From Tetragonia tetragonoides (taxonomy: Eukaryota; Streptophyta; Magnoliopsida; Caryophyllales; Aizoaceae), in contig CM076140.1 in the NCBI GenBank assembly GCA_038025085.1, positions 30,491,501 through 30,555,500 on the forward strand: DNA of 64,000 bases, read 5' to 3'. The notes beneath the pieces were generated by a model. The model made no database searches and was not told the DNA's origin. It saw only the letters and a program-made list of their open reading frames with translations. Both the position numbers and the translations under genes were made by a program. Positions 12,755-25,242 of this stretch are shown in pieces; positions within the stretch are counted from its first letter, which is position 1, and every line of letters starts with the position of its first letter.

Positions 12755-15700
12755 CAGATTTGAGTTCTTTTGTGTTGTATATTAAGAGAAAGCATCCAAA
12801 TACTTTGTTTGCATTCATTTGCGTGTGAAACTACACCTAAGGTGTTTTCAAGTATAAACAAGCTTCAACTCAAGCTTTTGAATGCATTTACGCGTTTTAA
12901 AAGCTTGTACGAGTAGGGTGAAAGAGTTTTGAGTTTGTTTGTGTTGTATATTAAGAGAAAGCATCCAAATACTTTGTTTGCATTCATTTGAGTGTGACAC
13001 TACACCTAGGATGTTTTCAAGTACAAAAGATTCAATTAAAGCTTTTGAATGCATTTACGCGTTTTAAAAGCTCGAACGAGTAGGGTGAAAGAGATTTGAG
13101 TTCTTTTGTGTTGTATATTAAGAGAAAGCATCCGAATATTTTGTTTGCATTCATTTGAGTATAAAACTACACCAAAAATGTTTTATAGTACAAACAAGCT
13201 TCAACTCAAGTTGTTTTAATGCATTTACGCGTTTTAAAAGCTCATACGAGTAGGGTGAATGAGATTTGAGTTCTTTTGTGTTGTATATTAAGAGAAAGCA
13301 TCCAAATACTTTGTTTGCATTCATTTGAGTGTGAAACTACACCTAGGATATTTTCAAGTACAAACAAGCTTCAACTCAAGCTGTTTTAATGCATTTACGC
13401 GTTTTAAAAGCTCATACGAGTAGGGTGAATGAGATTTGAGTTCTTTTGTGTTGTATATTAAGAGAAAGCATCCAAATGATTTGTTTGCATTCAGTTGAGT
13501 GTGAAACTACATCTAGGATGTTTAGAAGTATAAACAAGCTTCAACTCAAGCTTTTGAATGCATTTACGCGTTTTAAAAGCTCTTACGAGTAGGGTGAAAG
13601 AAATTTGAGTTCTTTTGTGTTGTATATTAAGAGAAAGCAACCAAATACTTTGCTTATATTCATTTGAGTGTGAAACTACACCTAGGAAGTTTAGAAGTAC
13701 AAACAAGCTTCAACTCAAGCTTTTGAATGCGTTTACGCGTTTTAAAAGCTCGTGAGAGTAGGGTGAAAGAGAATGGAGTTCTTTTGTGTTGTATATTAAG
13801 AGAAAGCACCCAAATCTTTTGTTTGCATTCATTTGAGTATGAAACTACCCCAAGAATGTTTTATAGTACAAACAAGCTTCAACTCAAGCTTTTTTTAATG
13901 CATTTACGCATTTTAAATGCTCATACGAGTAGGGTGAAAGAGTTTTGAGTTCGTTTCTGTTGTATACTAAGGGAAAGCATCCAATGCATTCATTTGAGTG
14001 TGACACTACACCTAGGATATTTTCAAGTACAAAAAAGATTCAATTAAAGCTTTTGAATGCATTTACGGGTTTTAAAAGCTCGTACGAATAGGGTGAAAGA
14101 GATTTGAGTTCTTTTCTGCTGTATATTAAGAGAAAGCATTCAAACACATTGTTTGCATTCATTTGAGTGTGAAACTACAGCTAGGATGTTTTCATGTACA
14201 AACAAGCTTCAACTCAAGCTGTTTTAATGCATTTACGCGTTTTAAAAGCTCATACGAGTAGGGTGAAAGAGATTGGAGTTCTTTTGTGTTGTATATTAAG
14301 AGAAAGCATCCAAATACTTTGTTTGCATTCATTTGAGTGTGAAACTACACCTAGGATGTTTACAAGTACAAACAAGCTTCAACTCAAGCTTTTGAATTCA
14401 TTTACCCATTTAAAAAGCTCGTACGACTAGGGTGAAAGAGATTTGAGTTCGTTTGTGTGGTATATTAAGAGAAAGCATCCAAATACTTTGTTTGCATTCA
14501 TTTGACTGTGAAACTACACCTAGGATGTTTACAAGTACAAACAAGCTTCAACCCAAGCTTTTGAATGCATTTACGCGTTTTAAAAGCTCGTACGACTAGG
14601 GCGAAAGAGATTTTAGTTCGTTTGTGTGGTATTTCAAGAGAAAGTATCCAAATACTTTGTTTGCATTCATTTGAGTTTGAAACTACAACTAGCATGTTTA
14701 GAATGCATTTACGCGTTTTAAAAGCCATGTACGAGTAGGGTGAAAGGGTTTTGAGTTCGTTTGTGTTGTATATTAAGAGAAAGCATCCAATTACTTTGTT
14801 TGCATTACTTTGAGTTTGAAACTACACGTAGGATGTTTAGAAGTACAAACAAGCTTCAAGTAGAGCTTTTGAATGCATTTACGCGTTTTAAAAGCTCGTA
14901 CGACTGGGGTTCAAGAGATTAGAGTTCGTTTGTGTGGTATATTAAGAGAAAGCATCCAATTACTTTGTTTGCATTCATTTGAGTGTGTAACTACACCTAG
15001 GATGTTTAGAAGTACAAACAAGCTTCAACTAGAGCTTTTGAATGCATTTACGCGTTTTAAAAGCTCTTACGAGTAGGGTGAAAGAAATTTGAGTTCTTTT
15101 GTGTTGTATATTAAGAGAAAGCAACCAAATAATTTGCTTATATTCATTTGAGTGTGAAACTACACCTAGGATGTTTAGAAGTACAAACAATCTTCAACTC
15201 AAGCTTTTAAATGCATTTACGCATTTTAAAAGCTCGTACGAGTAGGGTGAAAGAGATTGGAGTTCTTTTGTTGTATATTAAGAGAAAGCATCCAAATAAT
15301 TTGTTCACATTCATTTGAGTGTGAAACTACACCTAGGATGTTTACAAGTACAAACAAACTTCAACTCAAGCTTTTGAATTAATTTACCCGTTTTAAAAGC
15401 ACGTACGACTAGGGTGAAAGAGATTTGAGTTCTTTTGTGTTGTATATTAAGAGAAAGCATCCAAATACTTTGTTTGCATTCATTTGAGTATGAAACTACA
15501 CCTAAGATATTTTCAAGTACAAACAAGCTTCAACTCAAGCTTTTGAATGCATTTACGCGTTTTAAAAGCTTGTACGAGTAGGGTGAAAGAGACTTGAGTT
15601 CTTTTGTGCTGTATATTAAGAGAAACCATCCAAATACTTTGTTTGCATTCATTTGAGTGTGAAACTACACCTAGGATGTTTAGAAGTACAACTAAGCATC

Positions 15701-16098
15701 GACTCAAGCTTTTGAATGCATTTACGCGTTTTAAAAGCTCGTACGACTAGGGTGAAAGAGATTTGAGTTCGTTTGTGTGGTATATTAAGAGAAAGCATCG
15801 AAATACTTTGTTTGCATTCATTTGAGTGTGAAACTACACCTAGGATGTTTAAAAGTACAAACAAGCTTCAACTCAACCTTTTGAATGCATTTACGCGTTT
15901 TAAAAGCTCTTACGAGTAGGGTGAAAGAGATTTGGGTTCTTTTGTGTCGTATATTAAGAGAAAGCATCCAAATATTTTTTGTTTGCATTCATTTGAGTGT
16001 GACACTACACCTTGGATGTTTTCATGTACAAACAAGCTTCAACTCAAGCTGTTTTAATGCATTTACGCGTTTTAAAAGCTCATACGAGTAGGGTGAAA
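12755..16098 (+). repeat. 3344-bp (20-monomer) higher-order unit, copy 3
   Basis: Third unit. It is colinear with the other two, but roughly ten base differences counted by eye all fall between about 14100 and 15310. Examples are CACATTG for CACTTTG near 14146, CACGTAGG for CACCTAGG near 14826, GGGGTTCAAGAG for GGGGTGAAAGAG near 14906, and TTTTAAATGC for TTTTGAATGC near 15205. The rest looks identical to copy 2. The unit ends at about 16098, after which the junction sequence returns to GAAAGAG and the monomer order changes. Confidence 0.92.
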
Positions 16099-18250
16099 GA
16101 GATTTGAGTTCTTTTGTGTTGTATATTAAGAGAAAGCATCCAAATACTTTGTTTGCATTCATTTGAGTGTGACACTACACCTAGGATGTTTTCAAGTACA
16201 AAAAAGATTCAGTTAAAGCTTTTGAATGCATTTACGCGTTTTAAAAGCTCGAACGAGTAGGGTGAAAGAGATTTGAGTTCTTTTGTGTTGTATATTAAGA
16301 GAAAGCATCCAAATATTTTGTTTGCATTCATTTGAGTATGAAACTACACCAAGAATGTTTTATAGTACAAACAAGCTTCAACTCAAGCTGTTTTAATGCA
16401 TTTACGCGTTTTAAAAGCTCATACGAGTAGGGTGAATGAGATTTTAGTTCTTTTGTGTTGTATATTAAGAGAAAGCATCCAAATACTTTGTTTGCATTCA
16501 TTTGAGTGTGAAATACCTAGGATATTTTCAAGTACAAACAAGCTTCAACTCAAGCTTTTGAATGCATTTACGCGTTTTAAAATCTCGTACGAGTAGGGTG
16601 AAAGAGACTTGAGTTCTTTTGTGTTGTATATTAAGAGAAAGCATCCAAATACTTTGTTTGCATTCATCTGAGTGTGAAACTACAACTAGGATGTTTACAA
16701 GTACAAACAAGCTTCAACTCAAGCTTTTGAATTAATTTACCCGTTTTAAAAGCTCGTACGACTAGGGTGAAAGAGATTTGAGTTCGTTTGTGTGGTATAT
16801 TAAGAGAAAGCATCCAAATACTTTGTTTGCATTCATTTGAGTGTGAAACTACACCTAGGATGTTTACAAGTACAAACAAGCTTCAACTCAAGCTTTTGAT
16901 TTCATTTACCCGTTTTAAAAGCTCGTACGACTAGGGTGAAAGAGATTTGAGTTCGTTTGTGTGGTCTATTAAGAGAAAGCATCCAAATACTTTGTTTGCA
17001 TTCACTTGAGTGTGAAACTACACGTAGGATGTTTACAAGTACAAACAAGCTTCAACTCAAGCGGTTTTAATGCATTTACGCGTTTTAAAAGCTCGTACGA
17101 CTAGGGTGAAAGAGATTTGAGTTCTTTTATGTTGTATATTAAGAGAAAGCATCCAAATACTTTGTTTGCATACATTTGAGTGTAAAACTACACCTAGGAT
17201 GTTTAGAAGTACAAACAAGCTTCGACTCAAGCTTTTGGATGCATTTACACGTTTTAAAAGCTCGTACGAGTAGGGTGAAAGAGATTGGAGTTCTTTTGTG
17301 TTGTATATTAAGAGAAAGCATCCAAATACTTTGTTTGCATTCATTTGAGTGTGAAACTACACGTAGGATGTTTACAAGTACAAACAGGCTTCACTCAAAC
17401 TTTTGAATTCATTTACCCGTTTTAAAAGCTCGTACGACTAGGGTGAAAGAGATTTGAGTTCGTTTGTGTGGTATATTAAGAGAAAGCATCCAAATACTTT
17501 GTTTGCATTCATTTGAGTGTGAAACTACACCTAGGATGTTTAGAAGTACAAACAAGCTTCAACTCAAGCTTTTAAATGCATTTACGCGTTATAAAAACTC
17601 TTACGAGTACGGTGAAAGAGATTGAGTTCTTTTGTGTTGTATATTAAGAGAAAGCATCCAAATACTTTGTTCGCATTCATTTGAGTGCGAAACTACACCT
17701 AGGGTGTTTTCAAGTACAAACAAGCTTCAACTCAAGCTTTTGAATGCATTTACGCGTTTTAAAAGCTTCTCCGAGTAGGGTTAAAGAGTTTTGAGTTCGT
17801 TTGTGTTATATATTAAGAGAAAGCATCCAAAAACTTTGTTTGCATTCATTTGAGTGTGACACTACACCTAGGATGTTTTCAAGTACAAAAAAGATTCAAT
17901 TAAAGCTTTTGAATGCATTTACGCGTTTTAAAAGCTCGAACGAGTTGGGTGAAAGAGATTTGAGTTCTTTTGTGTTGTATATTAAGAGAAAGCATCCAAA
18001 TATTTTGTTTGCATTCATTTGAGTATGAATCTACACCAAGAATGTTTTATAGTACAAACAAGCTTCAACTCAAGCTTTTGAATCCATTTACGCGTTTTAA
18101 AAGCTCATACGAGTAGGATGAAAGAGATTTGAGTTCTTTTGTGTTGTATATTAAGAGAAAGCAACGAAATAATTTGCTTATATTCATTTGAGTGTGAAAC
18201 TACAACTAGGATGTTTAGAAGTACAAACAAGCTTCAACTCAAGCTTTTGA
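16099..18250 (+). repeat. Satellite segment duplicated at ~21.2-22.6 kb and ~28.2-29.2 kb
   Basis: Mixed monomers. The part from about 17139 matches the region 4215 bp downstream, including a rare monomer with CAGGCTTCACTCAAAC at about 17383. The offset then becomes 4385 bp (17761 and 22146, sharing the rare GCTTCTCCGAGTAGGGTTAAAG), so this copy lacks one monomer relative to the later ones. The 16150-16530 part holds a C-B pair and a monomer lacking CTACA (GTGAAATACCTAGG near 16510). Confidence 0.8.
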
Positions 18251-21200
18251 ATGCATTTACACATTTTAAAAGCTCGTACGAGTAGGGTGAAAGAGATTGG
18301 AGTTCTTTTGTGTTGTATATTAAGAGAAAGCATCCAAATACTTTGTTTGCATTCAATTGAGTGTGAAACTACACCTAGGATGTTTACAAGTACAAACAAG
18401 CTTCAACTCAAGCTTTTGAATTCATTTACCCGTTTTAAAAGCTCGTACGACTAGGGTGAATGAGATTTGAGTTTGTTTGTGTGGTATATTAAGAGAAAGC
18501 ACCCAAATACTTTGCTTGCATTCATTTGAGTGTGAAACTACACCTAGGATGTTTAGAAGTACAAACAAGCTTCAACTCAAGCTTTTGAATGCGTTTACGC
18601 GTTCTAAAAGCTCTTACGAGTAGGGTGAAAGAGATTTGAGTTCTTTTGTGTTGTATATTAAGAGAAAGCATGCAAATACTTTGTTTGCATTCATTTGAGT
18701 GTGAAACTACACCTAGGGTGTTTTCAAGTACAAACAAGCTTCAACTCAAGCTTTTAAATGCATTTACGCGTTTTAAAAACTCTTACGAGTACGGTGAAAC
18801 AGATTTGAGTTCTTTTGTGTTGTATATTAAGAGAAAGCATCCAAATACTTTGTTTGCATTCATTTGAGTGTGAAACTCTACCTAAGATGTTTGCAAGTAC
18901 AAACAAGCTTCAACTCAAGCTTTTGAATGCATTTACGCGTTTTAAAAGCTTGTACGAGTAGGGTGAATGAGACTTGAGTTCTTTTGTGTTATATATTAAG
19001 AGAAAGCATCCAAATACTTTGTTTGCATTCATTTGAGTGTGAAACTACACCTAGGATATTTACAAGTACAAACAAGCTTCAAATCAAGCTTTTGAATGCA
19101 TTTACGTGTTTTAAAAGCTCGTACGACTGGGGTGAAAGAGATTTGAGTTCGTTTGTGTGGTATATTAAGAGAAAGCATCCAAATACTTTGTTTGCATTCA
19201 TTTGAGTGTGAAACTACACCTAGCATTTTTAGAAGTACAAACAAGCTTCAACTCAAGCTTTTGAATGCATTTACGCGTTTTAAAAGCTCTTACGAGTAGG
19301 GAGAAAGAAATTTGAGTTCTTTTGTGTTGTATATTAAGAGAAAGCAACCAAATACTTTGCTTATATTCATTTGAGTGTGAAACGACACCTAGGATGTTTA
19401 GAAGTACAAACAAGCTTCAACTCAAGCTTTTGAATGCATTTACGCGTTTTAAAAGCTCGTACGAGTATGGTGAAAGAGATTGGAGTTCGTTTGTGTTGTA
19501 TATTAAGAGAAAGCACTCAAATGTTTTGTTTGCATTCATTTGAGTATGAAACTACCCCAAGAATGTTTTATAGTACAAACAAGCTTCAACTCAAGCTGTT
19601 TTAATGCATTTACGCGTTTTAAAAGCTCATACGAGTAGGGTGAAAGAGATTTTAGTTCGTTTCTATTGTATATTAAGAGAAAGCATCCAATGCATTCATT
19701 TGAGTGTGACACTACACCTAGGATGTTTTCAAGTACAAACAAGATTCAATTAAAGCTTTTGAATGCATTTACGCGTTTTAAAAGCTCGTACGAATAGGGT
19801 GAAAGAGACTTGAGTTCTTTTGTGTTGTGTATTAAGAGACCCGATCCAAATGTTTTGTTTGCATTCATTTGAGTATGAAACTATACCAAGAATGTTTTAT
19901 AGTACAAACAAGTTTCAAGTCAAGCTGTTTTAATGCATTTACGCGTTTTAAAAGCTCATACGAGTAGGGTGAAAGAGATTTTAGTTCGTTTGTGTTGTAT
20001 ATTAAGAGAAAGCATCCAAATACTTTGTTTGCATTCATTCGAGTGTGAAACTACATCTAGGATGTTTAGAAGTACAAACAAGCTTTAACTCAAGCTTTTG
20101 AATGCATTTACGCGTTTTAAAAGCTCGTACGAGTAGGGTGAAAGAGATTTGAGTTCTTTTGTGTTGTATATTAAGAGAAAGCATCCAAATACTTTGTTTG
20201 CATTCATTTGAGTGTGAAACTACACCTAGGACATTTTCAAGTACAAACAAGCTTCAACTCAAGCTTTTAAATGCATTTACGCGTTTTAAAAGCTCGTACG
20301 AGTAGGGTGAAAGAGACTTGAGTTCTTTTGTGTTGTATATTAAGAGAAAGCATCCAAATACTTTGTTTGCATTCATTTGAGTGTGAAACTACACCTAGGA
20401 TGTTTAGAAGTACAAACAAGCTTCAACTCAAGCTTTTAAATACATTTACGCGTTTTAGAAACTCTTACGAGTACGGTGAAAGAGATTTGAGTTCTTTTGT
20501 GTTGTATATTAAGAGAAAGCATCCAAATACTTTGTTTGCATTCATTTGAGTGTGAAACTCCACCTAAGGTGTTTGCAAGTACAAACAAGCTTCAACTCAA
20601 GCTTTTGAATGCATTTACGTGTTTTAAAAGCTTGTACGAGTAGGGTGAAAGAATTTTGAGTTCGTTTGTGTTGTATATTAAGAGAATGCATCCAAATACT
20701 TTGTTTGCATTCAGTTGAGTGTGACACTACACCTAGGATGTTTCAAGTACAAAAAAGATTCAATTAAAGCTTTTGAATGCATTTACTCGTTTTAAAAGCT
20801 CGAACGAGTAGGGTGAAAGAGATTTGAGTTCTTTTGTGTTGTATATTAAGAGAAAGCATCCAAATCTTTTGTTTTCATTCATTTGAGTATGAAACTACAC
20901 CAAGAATGTTTTATAGTACAAACAAGCTTCAACTCAAGCTGTTTTAATGCATTTACGCGTTTTAAAAGCTCATACGAGTAGGGTGAATGAGATTTGAGTT
21001 CTTTTGTGTTGTATATTAAGAGAAAGCATCCAAATACTTTTTTTGCATTCATTTGAGTGTGAAACTACACCTAGGATATTTTCAAGTACAAACAAGCTTC
21101 AACTCAAGCTTTTGAATGCATTTACGCGTTTTAAAAGCTCGTACGAGTAGGGTGAATGAGACTTGAGTTCTTTTGTGTTATATATTAAGAGAAAGCATCC

Positions 21201-24200
21201 AAATACTTTGTTTGCATTCATTTGAGTGTGAAACTACACCTAGGAAATTTACAAGTACAAACAAGCTTCAACTGAAGCTTTTGAATGCATTTACGTGTTT
21301 TAAAAGCTCGTATGACTGGGGCGAAAGAGATTTGAGTTCGTTTGTGTGGTATATTAAGAGAAAGCATCCAAATACTTTGTTTGCATACATTTGAGTGTAA
21401 AACTACACCTAGGATGTTTAGAAGTACAAACAAGCTTCGACTCAAGCTTTTGAATGCATTTACACGTTTTAAAAGCTCGTACGAGTAGGGTGAAAGAGAT
21501 TGGAGTTCTTTTGTGTTGTATATTAAGAGAAAGCATCCAAATACTTTGTTTGCATTCATTTGAGTGTGAAACTACACGTAGGATGTTTACAAGTACAAAC
21601 AGGCTTCACTCAAACTTTTGAATTCATTTACCCGTTTTAAAAGCTCGTACGACTAGGGTGAAAGAGATTTGAGTTCGTTTGTGTGGTATATTAAGAGAAA
21701 GCATCCAAATACTTTGTTTGCATTCATTTGAGTGTGAAACTACACCTAGGATGTTTAGAAGTACAAACAAGCTTCAACTCAAGCTTTTAAATGCATTTAC
21801 GCGTTTTAAAAAACTCTTACGAGTACGGTGAAAGAGATTGAGTTCTTTTGTGTTGTATAATAAGAGAAAGCATCCAAATACTTTGTTTGCATTCATTTGA
21901 GTGTGAAACTCCACCTAAGGTGTTTGCAAGTATAAACAAGCTTCAACTCAAGCTTTTGAATGCATTTACGCGTTTTAAAAGCTTGTACGAGTAGGGTGAA
22001 AGAGTTTTGAGTTCGTTTATGTTGTATATTAAGAGAAAGCATCCAAATACTTTGTTCGCATTCATTTGAGTGTGAAACTACACCTAAGGTGTTTTCAAGT
22101 ACAAACAAGCTTCAACTCAAGCTTTTGAATGCATTTACGCGTTTTAAAAGCTTCTCCGAGTAGGGTTAAAGAGTTTTGAGTTCGTTTGTGTTATATATTA
22201 AGAGAAAGCATCCAAATACTTTGTTTGCATTCATTTGAGTGTGACACTACACCTAGGATGTTTTCAAGTACAAAAAAGATTCAATTAAAGCTTTTGAATG
22301 CATTTACGCGTTTTAAAAGCTCGAACGAGTTGGGTGAAAGAGATTTGAGTTCTTTTGTGTTGTATATTAAGAGAAAGCATCCAAATATTTTGTTTGCATT
22401 CATTTGAGTATGAATCTACACCAAGAATGTTTTATAGTACAAACAAGCTTCAACTCAAGCTTTTGAATCCATTTACGCGTTTTAAAAGCTCATACGAGTA
22501 GGGTGAAAGAGATTTGAGTTCTTTTGTGTTGTATATTAAGAGAAAGCAACCAAATAATTTGCTTATATTCATTTGAGTGTGAAACTACAACTAGGATGTT
22601 TAGAAGTACAAACAAGCTTCAACTCATGTTTTTGAATGCATTTACACGTTTTAAAAGCTCGTTCGAGTACGGTGAAAGAGATTGGAGTTCTTTTGTGTTG
22701 TATATTAAGAGAAAGCATCCAAATAAATTTTTGCATTCATTTGAGTGTGAAACTACACCTAGGATGTTTACAAGTACAAACAAGCTTCAACTCAAGCTTT
22801 TGAATTAATTTACCCGATTTAAAAGGTCGTATGACTAGGGTGAAAGAGATTTGAGTTCGTTTGTGTGGTATATTAAGAGAAAGCATCCAAATACTTTTTT
22901 TGCATTCACTTGAGTGTGAAACTACACCTAGGATGTTTACAAGTACAAACAAGCTTCAACTCAAGCTTTTGATTTCATTTACGCGTTTCAAAAGCTCGTA
23001 CCAGTAGGGTGAAAGAGATTGGAGTTCTTTTGTGTTGTATATTAAGAGAAAGCATCCAAATACTTTGTTTGGATTTATTTGAGTGTGAAACTACACCTAG
23101 GATGTTTACAAGTACAAACAAGCTTCAACTCAAGCTTTTGAATGCATTTACGCGTTTTAACAGCTCTTACGACTAGGGTGATAGAGATTTGAGTTTGTTT
23201 GTGTGGTATAATAAGAGAAAGCATCCAAATACTTTGTTTGCATTCATTTGAGTGTGAAACTACAGGTAGGATGTTTACAAGTACAAACAAGCTTCAACTC
23301 AAGCTGTTTTAATGCATTTACGCGTTTTAAAAGCTCGTACGACTAGGGTGAAAGAGATTTGAGTTCTTTTATGTTGTATATTAAGAGAAAGCATCCAAAT
23401 ACTTTGTTTGCATTCATTTGAGTGTAAAACTACACCTAAGATGTTTAGAAGTACAAACAAGCTTCGACTTAAGCTTTTGAATGCATTTACACATTTTAAA
23501 AGCTCGTACGAGTAGGGTGAAAGAGATTGGAGTTCTTTTGTGTTATATATTAAGAGAAAGCATCCAAATACTTTGTTTGCATTCAATTGAGTGTGAAACT
23601 ACACCTAGGATGTTTACAAGTACAAACAAGCTTCAACTCAAGCTTTTGAATTCATTTACCCGTTTTAAAAGCTCGTACGACTAGGGTGAAAGAGATTTGA
23701 GTTCGTTTGTGTGGTATATTAAGAGAAAGCATCCAAATACTTTGTTTGCATTCATTTGAGTGTGACACTACACCTAGAATGTTTTCAAGTACAAAAAAGA
23801 TTCAATTAACGCTTTTGAATGCATTTACGCGTTTTAAAAGCTCGAACGAGTTGGGTGAAAGAGATTTGAGTTCTTTTGTGTTGTATATTAAGAGAAAGCA
23901 TCCAAATATTTTGTTTGCATTCATTTGAGTATGAATCTACACCAATAATGTTTTATAGTACAAACAAGCTTCAACTCAAGCTTTTGAATCCATTTACGCG
24001 TTTTAAAAGCTCATACGAGTAGGGTGAAAGAGATTTGAGTTCTTTTGTGTTGTATATTAAGAGAAAGCAACCAAATAATTTGCTTATATTCATTTGAGTG
24101 TGAAACTACAACTAGGATGTTTAGAAGTACAAACAAGCTTCAACTCAAGCTTTTGAATGCATTTACACGTTTTAAAAGCTCGTTCGAGTACGGTGAAAGA

Positions 24201-25002
24201 GATTGGAGTTCTTGTGTGTTGTATATTAAGAGAAAGCATCCAAATAATTTGTTTGCATTCATTTGAGTGTGAAACTACACCTAGGATTATTACAAGTACA
24301 AACAAGCTTAAACTCAATCTCTTGAATTAATTTACCCGATTTAAAAGCTCGTATGACTAGGGTGAAAGAGATTTGAGTTCGTTTGTGTGGTATATTAAGA
24401 GAAAGCATCCAATTACTTTGTTTGCATTCACTTAAGTGTGAAACTACACCTAGGATGTTTCCAAGTACAAACAAGCTTCAACTCAAACTTTTGATTTCAT
24501 TTACGCGTTTCAAAAGCTCGTACCAATAGGGTGAAAGAGATTGGAGTTCTTTTGTGTTGTATATTAAGAGAAAGCATCCAAATACTTTGTTTGCATTCAT
24601 TTGAGTGTGAAACTACACCTAGGATGTTTACAAGTACAAACAAGCTTCAACTCAAGCTTTTGAATGCATTTATGCGTTTTAACAGCTCTTAAGACTAGAG
24701 TGATAGAGATTTGAGTTTGTTTGTGTGGTATATTAAGAGAAAGCATCCAAATACTTTGTTCGCATTCATTTGAGTGTGAAACTACACGTAGGATGTTTAC
24801 AAGTACAAACAAGCTTCAACTCAAGCTGTTTTAATGCATTTACGCGTTTTAAAAGCTCGTACGACTAGGGTGAAAGAGATTTGAGTTCTTTTATGTTGTA
24901 TATTGAGAGAAAGCATCCAAATACTTTGTTTGCATTCATTTGAGTGTAAAACTACACCTAGGATGTTTAGAAGTACAAACAAGCTTCGACTCAAGCTTTT
25001 GA
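18251..25002 (+). repeat. Large segmental duplication unit, copy L1 (~6.75 kb)
   Basis: Monomer order here repeats at +6752 bp (18251 to 25003, 18522 to 25274, 19536 to 26288, 20035 to 26787). From about 20400 the offset changes to 6921-6922, because this copy lacks one monomer that is present at about 27002-27171 in L2. It contains the B'-C' module (ACCCCAAGAATG, then GCATCCAATGCATTC) at about 19550-19690, and the nested 1522-bp duplication near its right end. Edges are approximate. Confidence 0.85.
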
Positions 25003-25242
25003 ATGCATTTACACATTTTAAAAGCTCGTACGAGTAGGGTGAAAGAGATTGGAGTTCTTTTGTGTTGTATATTAAGAGAAAGCATCCAAATACTTTGTTT
25101 GCATTCAATTGAGTGTGAAACTACACCTAGGATGTTTACAAGTACAAACAAGCTTCAACTCAAGCTTTTGAATTCATTTACCCGTTTTAAAAGCTCGTAC
25201 GACTAGGGTGAAAGAGATTTGAGTTTGTTTGTGTGGTATATT
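22200..25242 (+). repeat. Nested 1522-bp (9-monomer) tandem duplication
   Basis: Two copies, about 22200-23720 and 23721-25242. Markers repeat at 1521-1522 bp: AAGAGAAAGC at 22200 and 23721, and corresponding monomers at 22737 and 24259, 23075 and 24597, 23299 and 24821, 23481 and 25003. Each copy starts with a C monomer with GAACGAGTTGGGTG and goes on through monomers with GTTCGAGTACGG and CCCGATTTAAAAG. The same arrangement occurs again inside L2, so this duplication came before the 6.7-kb one. The last ~240 bp overlap the start of L2. Confidence 0.85.
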
